Shown: one piece after another, positions 13,916 to 24,800 of the stretch
How the letters are laid out: every line of letters begins with the position of its first letter
Numbering within the stretch: position 1 is the first letter of the stretch
From: Neodiprion pinetum
Taxonomy: Eukaryota > Arthropoda > Insecta > Hymenoptera > Diprionidae
Assembly (NCBI RefSeq): GCF_021155775.2
Contig: NC_060235.2
Span: 27,134,607 to 27,198,606, forward strand
Direction: 5' to 3'
DNA length: 64,000 bases
The notes under the pieces: model-generated
What the model saw: only the letters and a program-made list of their open reading frames with translations
Database searches by the model: none
Told to the model about the DNA's origin: nothing
Program-made: the position numbers and the translations under genes

Positions 13916-14841
13916 GCTATATTAGCAGATTAGCTATGATATGAAAAGAGAAGAATTATTCATTTCGAAATGGGATTCTATTCGACGCGCGCTCGATGTA
14001 TTCCATAACATTAGTATTCATAATTATTCCAACAACTTTTCATTTGCTCTCTCGATCTTGAATTTTCATAGGCATAGAATCGAAACGTTGTTTTAGCTGG
14101 TCGCAAGTGAAGTATCTGCGTTGGGTAGAGGAGCAGAATTGTTTTTCGAAAAGTATTCGGATGGAAAAAAATTCAGAGTAACTTTAATACATCACGGATG
14201 CGCTAATTTTGAACGAGATGAAATGGATGCTTCGTATATGAGACGGTATTTAACGCTGCGTAGTGGTTTAAAGACCTAGAAAGGTGATAGGGAGAGAAAG
14301 AACGACGCTTCTTAACACTTCGAGTGTATTTTAACACACATTTGAAAGATACGAGCGAAATTTTTCATCATCCAACTGTCGCAGAACGGCAGCGTTATTA
14401 GCCGACCCGTATCTTCAGTCAACGGCTGACCATCGAAGGGCCTGGCCGCTTGAGTCTGGAATCGGCAGGAGAGATAAAGTGCGTATTTCTTGTATGAAAT
14501 GTGAAAGCTAAAATCATTATACATCATATCATATCATCATACCTCATACATCGTACATCATACATCGTACATCATACATCATCATACATAGTATCAAAGT
14601 TCGAAACCATAGTTTGGATGTCGGACGTTCAGAAAGTGACGTCACCAATTCAAAATCAGCTAGCCGAATTCCTCAGTCTGGAAACAACCGCGCAGTAGAG
14701 CGGACGGATGAGAGGCGCGCTCCGCAAATTTCGAGTACCGGGTTCTCAACCTCCCGGATCCCGCGCTTCAGTTCGCTACGTATTTCGAGTCCCGGGTTCT
14801 CAACCTCCCGGATCTCGCGCTTCGGGTCCGCTACGCGGTGA

Positions 14842-17160
14842 AACTCGACTTCCAGGATAAGCGCTCCGTGGTTCCTGGTTCATGTTTACAATAAATTATT
14901 TCAATTCGTTTTTCGCGCAACCCCAAATTCGGTGGCTGTCGGTCCGCTAATAAAATTTCTCGACTTCCAGGATAAGCGCTCCGTGGTTCCTGGTTCATGT
15001 TTACAATAAATTATTTCAATTCGTTTTTCGCGCAAGCCGAAATTCACTAGCTGTCGGTCCGCTAATAAAATTTCTCGACTTCCAGGATAAGCGCTCCGTG
15101 GTTCCTGGTTCATGTTTACAATAAATTATTTCAATTCGTTTTTCGCGCAACCCCAAATTCGGTGGCTGTCGGTCCGCTAATAAAATTTCTCGACTTCCAG
15201 GATAAGCGCTCCGTGGTTCCTGGTTCATGTTTACAATAAATTATTTCAATTCGTTTTTCGCGCAAGCCGAAATTCAGTAGCTGTCGGTCCGCTAATAAAA
15301 TTTCTCGACTTCCAGGATAAGCGCTCCGTGGTTCTTGGTTCATGTTTACAATAAATTATTTCAATTCGTGTTTCGCGCAACCCCAAATTCGGTAGCTGTC
15401 GGTCCGCTAATAAAATTTCTCGACTTCCAGGATAAGCGCTCCGTGGTTCCTGGTTCATGTTTACAATAAATTATTTCAATTCGTTTTTCGCGCAACCCCA
15501 AATTCGGTGGCTGTCGGTCCGCTAATAAAATTTCTCGACTTCCAGGATAAGCGCTCCGTGGTTCCTGGTTCATGTTTACAATAAATTATTTCAATTCGTT
15601 TTTCGCGCAAGCCGAAATTCACTAGCTGTCGGTCCGCTAATAAAATTTCTCGACTTCCAGGATAAGCGCTCCGTGGTTCCTAGTTCATGTTTACAATAAA
15701 TTATTTCAATTCGTTTTTCGCGCAACCCCAAATTCGGTGGCTGTCGGTCCGCTAATAAAATTTCTCGACTTCCAGGATAAGCGCTCCGTGGTTCCTGGTT
15801 CATGTTTACAATAAATTATTTCAATTCGTTTTTCGCGCAACCCCAAATTCGGTGGCTGTCGGTCCGCTAATAAAATTTCTCGACTTCCAGGATAAGCGCT
15901 CCGTGGTTCCTGGTTCATGTTTACAATAAATTATTTCAATTCGTTTTTCGCGCAACCCCAAATTCGGTGGCTGTCAGTCCGCTAATAAAATTTCTCGACT
16001 TCCAGGATAAGCGCTCCGTGGTTCCTGGTTCATGTTTACAATAAATTATTTCAATTCGTTTTTCGCGCAACCCCAAATTCGGTGGCTGTCGGTCCGCTAA
16101 TAAAATTTCTCGACTTCCAGGATAAGCGCTCCGTGGTTCCTGGTTCATGTTTACAATAAATTATTTCAATTCGTTTTTCGCGCAACCCCAAATTCGGTGG
16201 CTGTCGGTCCGCTAATAAAATTTCTCGACTTCCAGGATAAGCGCTCCGTGGTTCCTGGTTCATGTTTACAATAAATTATTTCAATTCGTTTTTCGCGCAA
16301 GCCGAAATTCACTAGCTGTCGGTCCGCTAATAAAATTTCTCGACTTCCAGGATAAGCGCTCCGTGGTTCCTAGTTCATGTTTACAATAAATTATTTCAAT
16401 TCGTTTTTCGCGCAACCCCAAATTCGGTGGCTGTCGGTCCGCTAATAAAATTTCTCGACTTCCAGGATAAGCGCTCCGTGGTTCCTGGTTCATGTTTACA
16501 ATAAATTATTTCAATTCGTTTTTCGCGCAACCCCAAATTCGGTGGCTGTCGGTCCGCTAATAAAATTTCTCGACTTCCAGGATAAGCGCTCCGTGGTTCC
16601 TGGTTCATGTTTACAATAAATTATTTCAATTCGTTTTTCGCGCAACCCCAAATTCGGTGGCTGTCAGTCCGCTAATAAAATTTCTCGACTTCCAGGATAA
16701 GCGCTCCGTGGTTCCTGGTTCATGTTTACAATAAATTATTTCAATTCGTTTTTCGCGCAACCCCAAATTCGGTGGCTGTCGGTCCGCTAATAAAATTTCT
16801 CGACTTCCAGGATAAGCGCTCCGTGGTTCCTGGTTCATGTTTACAATAAATTATTTCAATTCGTTTTTCGCGCAACCCCAAATTCGGTGGCTGTCAGTCC
16901 GCTAATAAAATTTCTCGACTTCCAGGATAAGCGCTCCGTGGTTCCTGGTTCATGTTTACAATAAATTATTTCAATTCGTTTTTCGCGCAACCCCAAATTC
17001 GGTGGCTGTCGGTCCGCTAATAAAATTTCTCGACTTCCAGGATAAGCGCTCCGTGGTTCCTGGTTCATGTTTACAATAAATTATTTCAATTCGTTTTTCG
17101 CGCAACCCCAAATTCGGTAGCTGTCGGTCCGCTAATAAAATTTCTCGACTTCCAGGATAA
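14842..17160. repeat. 115-bp tandem array, left arm (about 20 copies)
   Basis: Units of 115 bases repeat head to tail. Each contains TTTACAATAAATTATTTCAA, a CGCGCAA block, GCTGTCGGTCCGCTAATAAA and CTCGACTTCCAGGATAAGCG. Because 115 is not a multiple of three, the overlapping 70-residue frames it creates are geometric by-products and not genes. Variant units (CCCCAAATTCGGTGG, GCCGAAATTCACTAG, TGTCAGTCC) recur 690 bases apart, for example at 15,591 and 16,281 and at 15,936 and 16,626. This indicates duplication of six-unit blocks. The array ends by running into the roughly 300-bp unit at 17,161. Confidence 0.95.
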
Positions 17161-17409
17161 GGTTGCTGGGTGAGTAAAACACTTTTATAATATTTGATGG
17201 CAATTGTAATTATATTTCATCTGAAATATTACAAACTTGTCACGTTTACAATAAATTATTTCAATTCATTTTTCGTGCAAGCACATATTCAGTAGCTATG
17301 AATAATCTTGTACAATTTATTATATTATCAATTAATTGATTAATTACATTAATCCTTACACAATATTTTTGATGTGTTCCTATACTAAAAATATTTATTA
17401 CTATTGCAG
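17161..17409 (+). repeat. Single copy of the roughly 300-bp unit, left arm
   Basis: This begins with a GGGTGAGTAAAAC donor-like sequence and ends with TTTATTACTATTGCAG, an acceptor-like sequence, just before the G-rich block. It is the inverse of the innermost unit in the right arm. It shares the TTTACAATAAATTATTTCAA stretch with the 115-bp unit, so the two repeats are related. Confidence 0.8.
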
Positions 17410-18134
17410 GTATTACCCGAGGTGGTCGGAGGTGGACGAGGAGGAGGACCAGGTGGACGAGGAGGAGGACGAGGTGGACGAGGAGGAGGCGGGGTGGGTC
17501 GTGGGAGAGGACCTCTCCTCTCCTCAGAGGAGGGGAGGGGGAGGGGCAGGGAAGTGGGCGAGGCGGGCGGGGAGGGGGAAGGGACGGGAAGGGAAGGGAC
17601 GGGAAGGGAAGGGAAGGGAAGGGAAGGGAGGGGGAGGGGGAGGGGGGGGGGGGAGGGGGGAGGGGCGGGAGGGAGGGAGGGAGGGAGAGAGGGAGGGAGG
17701 GAGGGAGGGCGGGCGGGAGGGAGGGAGGGAGTGGACGACGGATGTCAGTGCAAGTCCCCCACACGCCCACCCACCCGCCCGGCCCTTCCCTCTCCCTCCG
17801 CCCTCCCTCCCTCCCTCCCTCCCTCCCTCCCTCTCCCGCCCCCTCCCCTTCCCTTCCCTTCCCTTCCCTTCCCTTCCCTTCCCTTCCCTTCCCTTCCCTT
17901 CCCTTCCCTTCCCTTCCCTTCCCTTCCCTTCCCTTCCCTTCCCGTCCCTTCCCTTCCCGTCCCTTCCCCCTCCCCGCCCGCCTCGCCCACTTCCCTGCCC
18001 CTCCCCCTCCCCTCCTCTGAGAAGAGGAGAGGTCCTCTCCCACGACCCACCCCGCCTCCTCCTCGTCCACCTCGTCCTCCTCCTCGTCCACCTGGTCCTC
18101 CTCCTCGTCCACCTCCGACCACCTCGGGTAATAC
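17410..18134. repeat. Palindrome centre: polypurine tract followed by polypyrimidine tract
   Basis: The plus strand is almost purely G/A-rich from about 17,410 to 17,738 (GGACGAGGAGG motifs, then GGGAA and GGGAGG repeats). After a short mixed spacer around 17,739-17,765 it becomes C/T-rich to 18,134, including about 19 copies of CCCTT (17,846-17,943). The two halves are reverse complements except for repeat number. Open frames of up to 315 residues read through both strands here, but they mirror each other and are low-complexity Gly/Glu/Arg or Pro/Ser/Leu. I do not treat them as genes. Confidence 0.9.
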
Positions 18135-18935
18135 CTGGAATAGTAATAAATATTTTTAGTATAGGAACACATCAAAAATATTGTGTAAGGATTAATGTAA
18201 TTAATCAATTAATTGATAATATAATAAATTGTACAAGATTATTCATAGCTACTGAATATGTGCTTGCACGAAAATTGAATTGAAATAATTTATTGTAAAC
18301 GTGACAAGTTTGTAATATTTCAGATGAAATATAATTACAATTGCCATCAAATATTATAAAAGTGTTTTACTCACCCAGCACAAATCCTCGTCCTCCTCGT
18401 CCTCCTCCTCGTCCACCTCCGACCACCTTCAACCACCTCAGGTTATACCTTGAATAGTAATAAATATTTTCAGTATAAGAACACATCGAAAATATTGTGT
18501 AAGGATTATTATAATTGAGTAATTGATTAAATAATTAATTAATAATATAATAAATTGTATAAGCTTATTCGTAGCAACTGAATTTGTGCTTGCACGAAAA
18601 ATGAATTGAAATAATTTATTGTAAAGGTGACAAGTTTGTAATATTTCTGATGAAATATAATTACAATTGCCATGAAATATTATAAAAGTGTTTTACTCAC
18701 CGAGCACAAATCCTCGTCCTTCTCCTCCTGAATCACCGAGATTACCCGCAACCACCCCTAACTACCTCCAACGAAAACCGCCAACCACCTCGAGTTATAC
18801 CTCGAATACTAATAAATATTTTCAGCGTGAGAACAAATCAAAAATAATGTGTAAGGTTTGATATAATTTTTTTATCGACATATTTTACCAAAAAGATTAT
18901 GAGAAGATTGTAAAGTTATAGGAATTTGATTAGCG
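18135..18935 (-). repeat. Three tandem, diverging roughly 300-bp units, right arm
   Basis: On the minus strand each unit shows an acceptor-like end (TTTATTA then a short stretch ending AG), a GTATAACCTGAGGTGG-like block, a GGACGAGGAGG run and a GGTGAGTAAAAC donor-like sequence. The start of the next intron-like AT-rich part follows. Copies lie at about 18,135-18,380, 18,381-18,705 and 18,706-18,935. Divergence increases outward from the palindrome centre. The left arm has only one copy. Confidence 0.75.
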
Positions 18936-18939
18936 CACT

Positions 18940-19613
18940 GACAGCTACTGAATTTGGGCTTGCGCGAAAAACGAATTGAAATAATTTATTGTAAACATGA
19001 ACCAGGAACCACGGAGCGCTTATCCTGGAAGTCGAGAAATTTTATTAGCGGACCGACAGCTACTGAATTTCGGCTTGCGCGAAAAACGAATTGAAATAAT
19101 TTATTGTAAACATGAACCAGGAACCACGGAGCGCTTATCCTGGAAGTCGAGAAATTTTATTAGCGGACTGACAGCTACCGAATTTGGGGTTGCGCGAAAC
19201 ACGAATTGAAATAATTTATTATAAACATGAACCAAGAACCACGGAGCGCTTATCCTGGAAGTCGAGAAATTTTATTAGCGGACCGACAGCTACTGAATTT
19301 CGGCTTGCGCGAAAAACGAATTGAAATAATTTATTGTAAACATGAACCAGGAACCACGGAGCGCTTATCCTGGAAGTCGAGAAATTTTATTAGCGGACCG
19401 ACAGCCACCGAATTTGGGGTTGCGCGAAAAACGAATTGAAATAATTTATTGTAAACATGAACCAGGAACCACGGAGCGCTTATCCTGGAAGTCGAGAAAT
19501 TTTATTAGCGGACCGACAGCCACCGAATTTGGGGTTGCGCGAAAAACGAATTGAAATAATTTATTGTAAACATGAACCAGGAACCACGGAGCGCTTATCC
19601 TGGAAGTCGAGTT
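18940..19613. repeat. 115-bp tandem array, right arm (about 6 copies)
   Basis: This is the same 115-bp unit as the left-arm array in opposite orientation, with the repeated CATGAACCAGGAACCACGG phase point at 18,996, 19,111, 19,226, 19,341, 19,456 and 19,572. The outermost unit joins the unique arm sequence at TCGAGTTTCACCGCG, exactly mirroring the left arm. The array is less than a third the length of its partner. Confidence 0.95.
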
Positions 19614-20725
19614 TCACCGCGTAGCGGACCCGAAGCGCGAGATCCGGGAGGTTGAGAACCCGGGACTCGAAATACGTAGCGAACTGAAGCGCGGGATCCG
19701 GGAGGTTGAGAACCCGGTACTCGAAATTTGCGGAGCGCGCCTCTCATCCGTCCGCTCTACTGCGCGGTTGTTTCCAGACTGAGGAATTCGGCTAGCTGAT
19801 TTTGAATTGGTGACGTCACTTTCTGAACGTCCGACATCCAAACTATGGTTTCGAACTTTGATACTATGTATGATGATGTATGATGTACGATGTATGATGT
19901 ACGATGTATGAGGTATGATGATATGATATGATGTATAATGATTTTAGCTTTCACATTTCATACAAGAAATACGCACTTTATCTCTCCTGCCGATTCCAGA
20001 CTCAAGCGGCCAGGCCCTTCGATGGTCAGCCGTTGACTGAAGATACGGGTCGGCTAATAACGCTGCCGTTCTGCGACAGTTGGATGATGAAAAATTTCGC
20101 TCGTATCTTTCAAATGTGTGTTAAAATACACTCGAAGTGTTAAGAAGCGTCGTTCTTTCTCTCCCTATCACCTTTCTAGGTCTTTAAACCACTACGCAGC
20201 GTTAAATACCGTCTCATATACGAAGCATCCATTTCATCTCGTTCAAAATTAGCGCATCCGTGATGTATTAAAGTTACTCTGAATTTTTTTCCATCCGAAT
20301 ACTTTTCGAAAAACAATTCTGCTCCTCTACCCAACGCAGATACTTCACTTGCGACCAGCTAAAACAACGTTTCGATTCTATGCCTATGAAAATTCAAGAT
20401 CGAGAGAGCAAATGAAAAGTTGTTGGAATAATTATGAATACTAATGTTATGGAATACATCGAGCGCGCGTCGAATAGAATCCCATTTCGAAATGAATAAT
20501 TCTTCTCTTTTCATATCATAGCTAATCTGCTAATATAGCTAAATAGGATGGTTGGAGGTGTTCGGAAATGGTAGGAGGTGGTCGGCGCTGGCAGAAGGTG
20601 ATAGGGGGTGGTCGAAAGTGGCCATTGATGGTCGGAGGTGGCAGGGGGAGGTAGGAGGTGTTCGAAAATGGTAGGACATTTCAAAAGTTAAAGTCGACGA
20701 TGATCCGGTGCATCAATTTTATCGT

Positions 20726-21061
20726 TACAGATTTTCGTTTCCCATGAGGCGTAGAGTATTCAACAACGATAATGCAGTCCTTAAAATTCATCATTCATCT
20801 CTGACTGGAAAGCTAATTCGCAAGGCGTGGTATTCTATTCTATTTGCATTATTAGAAAAATACCCGTACTCTACATACACTGTTTCTAATCTTTTGCTAC
20901 CTTTGGTTTAATCCCCATGCTTCCACAGCACGATTAGTCGGAAATGTTTTTGATTATCCATAATAAAATAAAAGAAGTAACAAAGCCTAAATTTATTGTT
21001 AAAGCTCTAATAAATACATCAAACTGCGGTCGAATTCATTTATCATTTGCAGATGACCTCT
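20726..21061 (+). pseudogene. Unpaired right-arm segment with a reverse-transcriptase-like motif
   Basis: This roughly 340-base stretch has no counterpart in the left arm, where TTTATCGT joins directly to ATATTTTATAAATT. Frames to its end read NCGRIHLSFADDLCIFDKLF. The FADDL box resembles the catalytic aspartate pair of reverse transcriptases, in which [YF]xDD is the key motif. An upstream frame (20,708-20,911) ends at a stop before reaching it, so nothing is intact. The evidence is a single short motif, so retroelement origin is an inference and the class is unknown. Short GT/ATA microhomology at the joint fits deletion from the left arm. Confidence 0.4.
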
Positions 21062-21361
21062 GTATATTTGATAAATTATTCCTAAATACATTGAAACATA
21101 TGTACTTATAATGAAATATCATGCAATGGGCTGTGTAAACTATAAACTATAATTTCTATCGAATAGCTGCTTTTATGTCAACAGGGCTTTGAGACTCAGT
21201 TCAGTTCATCCTCCTCCTCGTCCACCTCCGACCACCTCCAACAATCGCCAACCACCTCGAACAACCACCGATAACCACCTCGGGTTGTACCTGGAATAGC
21301 AATAAATATTTTCAGTATAAGAACACATCAAAAACATTGCGTAAGGATTCATATAATCACA

Positions 21362-21815
21362 GGTTTTGTTTTTTGGCTGTAACTTTTGATTCGCTGCTCG
21401 CAGCGTATTCGGACTGCGCCCAATCGATTTCTCTCGCAAAATTACGTCGACATAGTGCATGAAAGAATTTATTCCAGCACTTTTCGAAATCGCGAAAATT
21501 TTCACCAAAAACACAAAGGGGTTAGCCTTACTTTTTTTTTGGGCAAAAAACTTTTGGTCTCAGATTCGATTCAAATGACCCTTATCTGACCAATTGGACC
21601 CTCAGGAACTCAGAAATCGCGGCGAAAAGAGCGTAGGACCAACAGGAGAGAAATGGCGAGCGAAAAAGCACCTGCTGAAAAATGTCGAAAATTCAGGTTC
21701 TGGTTTTTTGGCTGTAACTTTTGACCCACCGCTCGCAGCGTATTCTGACTGCGCCCAATCGATTTTTCTCGGAAAATTACCTCGGTATAATGCATCGAAG
21801 AATTGATTCCAGCAA
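21362..21815 (+). repeat. Tandem satellite-like monomers (335-bp period), right flank
   Basis: One partial and one nearly complete monomer follow the palindrome. TGGCTGTAACTTTTGA recurs at 21,374 and 21,709, and each copy continues into GCTCGCAGCGTATTC and GACTGCGCCCAATCGATT. Both are in the same orientation as the copy left of the palindrome, so the palindrome interrupts a direct-repeat array. Confidence 0.8.
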
Positions 21816-24800
21816 TACTAAGAATATCCTGAAACGTGCATAGATGTTACGTTTTATGTGTATCATTACAGCGAAATCTCAAATATGTTCCAGTTGTATG
21901 AAATACTGTCAGAATAAAATGATTATATGATAAGTTAATCATCGATGATGGATCACAGAGTAATGCAGTGATTTTATTTTGTTATATATTGTTAAGTATG
22001 AACGTCAATTTCTAGCCTGGTTATTTTTAAACGATAAAGTGTAACAGAGCTACCTAAAGTGCTGTTTGCTCGTCAGCATTACAAATGAGGACCAAGACGA
22101 GATTCAGAAACTCTTTGATGTCACACTTTTTATCCTAGCAATCTTATATGCACAATGAACAGGCAAACGACGAAATTCTCGAACTTTCGAAAATTGAAAA
22201 ATTATCTCTTCAAATCTCTGGCCCTTCAAGGGTCCGCACTATTTAGCCATGGTGTGGCACAATTTTTGTAATAAGCAATAAATTATGTACGTACATCGTA
22301 TTAGTTATACGTCAGAATGTTCAACCATCAATGGTGTATAATAGTAGGGTTTGGCTCGGATGAATCGTCCAAAGAATCAGACTGAGTCTTTGGAAAGAAA
22401 AGATATATGTGAAAGATAATTATAATAAATGAGGTAGGATAAGAAAATTAATTGAAATTAGAAGAATAATCGTGGTGTTATAACATGACTAGCTCTGTAT
22501 CGGAAAAATCTGAAAAGTACAGTGTTAATTCGTTGTTGATTGAGGAGGTTTGTCCAGAAATGTAGGCACAATTTGGTTATTTTCAAAGGTGAGTAGACAA
22601 CGTGTCGAAACTTGAAGGAAGTAGTACACATAATGCGTTTCATGATTGTAAACGAACGATTCGCTTGGAGAAAATAGCGCAAGCTAGGCGCTGCGGAAAA
22701 GATTGCACGAACTAGGCGCAATCAAGTACAGTGCATGAATTAAATGCTCTCAAGAAAGTTGGACAAACTCGGTGCGATAAAGTAAAAGAGGGTACTAATT
22801 GTCAACCTGTTATTTAACCAAGATATGGGGTCTTTCGATAATCCAAGCTGATGTCAACTCGGCGCTGGTCAGACGAGCAGTGAGTGTCGCTCCGCGGTGG
22901 CACTTTTATAAGAAGTGGTTGGTCGCATCATCGAGGGTTCAGCAGTCGCTCGGTGACGTTACAATTCTAGGATAGCGACTGACAGATTCTCTCCTCCCTT
23001 GCCGAATTATACTCGGGTGATCATTCATTCGTTGTAGGCGGGAGTGAATTCGATAGCGTAAATTTATACATACATAATTTATTGATTTAATCACAATAAA
23101 AAAAAAAAAAAAATATTCAACAATTTTTTCGTCGAAAAAAAGCTAAGCCCCTTTGGATTTGTGGTCCAAATTTTTACCGTATTCAATAACGCTGGACATT
23201 GACTCTTTTTATTGGCTCTTAACTCCAACGTGCCTAATTAGCACGATAAAAATAATCAGGCCTCTATTTTAATATTTTCAGTAATCATTACCCTGACCAA
23301 ACATGTTAATTTTTGGAGTATTTTTACAAAGGATTAATCACTGTTATAATCTGGTATAGATGCAAACGCCCCGTAATTTTATGTGAGCTTTGTTATCTCT
23401 TTTAATCTCATATAATCCTTGTAATCTTGTAGTCTATTAAAATAATTATCGAAGAAGTTATTGAATTTAGTTTTTCTTATAAAGAAAGTAAGAAAAATGA
23501 CTAGCTCCCTACCCTCATATAAACAAATGAATAGAATCATTTAGAAAACAATTTATTGTTCGTATATTTGGAAAAATAAGTAATACTTTCTACATGTTAG
23601 TTCTAGTTCTTAATAGTAAATTTCCTCTCACAGTCAGAAAATTTTTTGTTTGAGCAATAATCGTTTTAGATTCCGTTTGTTGTTTAAGCAGTCAGCACTG
23701 ATGATGAAAACCGAATGCTGTACACTTTGAGGCTGCAAATGAAACTCTTTCGCTCTCGTATATGGGAAAAATCAATATCACTGAAAATATTTTTACTCTT
23801 GGCCCCAATTAAAATACTGATTGTAGGGGAAATTAATTAATATACGCAATACTGGCGTGGAGAATATATGAATCTGCATAAGAGAGCAGTGATTTCATTT
23901 ATTAAAATATAGTACAGTTCGTCATATTCTCAAATTATCTTTCATTACATCGTATGTTAAAATGGCCTGTAGTTGTTTTCGATAATACCTTCACAATTAG
24001 GTTAACGTTTTTCAGAAAGCTTGCATTTAATTCTCATCGTGAAGACCATTTTTACAAAAATGAAATGAGTTTTTTTCGTTCCCATTTTGATGACCTTGGT
24101 TGATATTTAAACTATCCCAAATATATCCGAACAAAATTAATTATAAACTTTTTCTAAGTCTGAATTAACTGTAGACTGAATTACGGTTTATGATTTGGTA
24201 TAAAAGAGAGCTGATTAGAATATAACCGAATACATAGTAGGCCGATTTTAAACCAAATAAATATGCAGACCGAGAAAACTAGATTTAATGTTCCAATATT
24301 TTTCACTTACTTTAATAATATTTTCTCATTGCCTAAACCTGATAGCATTATTTCGGAAATATTTTACTCAGCCGTTTTTTTTGTGTGAAAATTATTTCCC
24401 ATTTATCTCTCCGATATCGAAGTAGTCGCGTTGAAATTTGTTTGATATGGCAATGCGAAATTATAGTTGAGCATGGCAAAACACGCGGATATAGTTGGAC
24501 CTCAATCTATTTGGCTTAAAGAATTAACGAAAAATGAAAACTCATCCATGCAGCAAGAGCAATATGATAATTTATTATGCTGCTTTCATTATTTATGAGT
24601 TTTCCTCTCGTGTCAATACTTTATTCAACCAAAGTCATCCCGACAATACAAATAATACGCTTTTCAATAAAATGTGGCATAAATAATAATAAACGATGTG
24701 AGTATATCAGACGAATGAAGAATGTGTGCAATGTCTGTCACCAAATTTTTATCCAGAAGAAATTATCACGAAGCTCAATTATTTACTTTTTTATACTATT

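Larger units (their letters stand above)
13443..21353. repeat. Giant imperfect palindrome (foldback-like composite inverted repeat)
   Basis: The left arm (about 13,443-17,735) and right arm (about 17,770-21,353) are reverse complements. The ends match: AATCCTCACG...TTGATATGTTCTGATACT on the left against the reverse complement of AAGAACACATCAAAAAC...CGTAAGGATT on the right. The segments 14,280-14,840 and 19,614-20,175 are identical or nearly so by eye, while other parts are diverged by point changes. The arms differ by about 340 bases present only on the right (20,726-21,061), by array length (about 20 against 6 copies of a 115-bp unit) and by extra roughly 300-bp units on the right. Both arms carry minisatellites based on GGAGGTGGTCGGAGGTGG at their outer ends. 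No transposase or intact gene was found inside. The layout resembles foldback elements, but no family name is supported. Exact arm identity was not computed. Confidence 0.85.

Noticed and set aside
17261..18283. Two mirrored 315-residue open frames and further 92-251-residue frames across the palindrome centre
   Set aside because: They are reverse-complement images of each other in low-complexity G/A and C/T repeats. Length comes from the absence of stops in the repeat and not from selection.
14901..19554. Many 70-residue frames beginning MNQEPRSAYPGSREI
   Set aside because: Each comes from the 115-bp unit read over nearly two copies. The unit length is not divisible by three, so no continuous repeat protein is possible.
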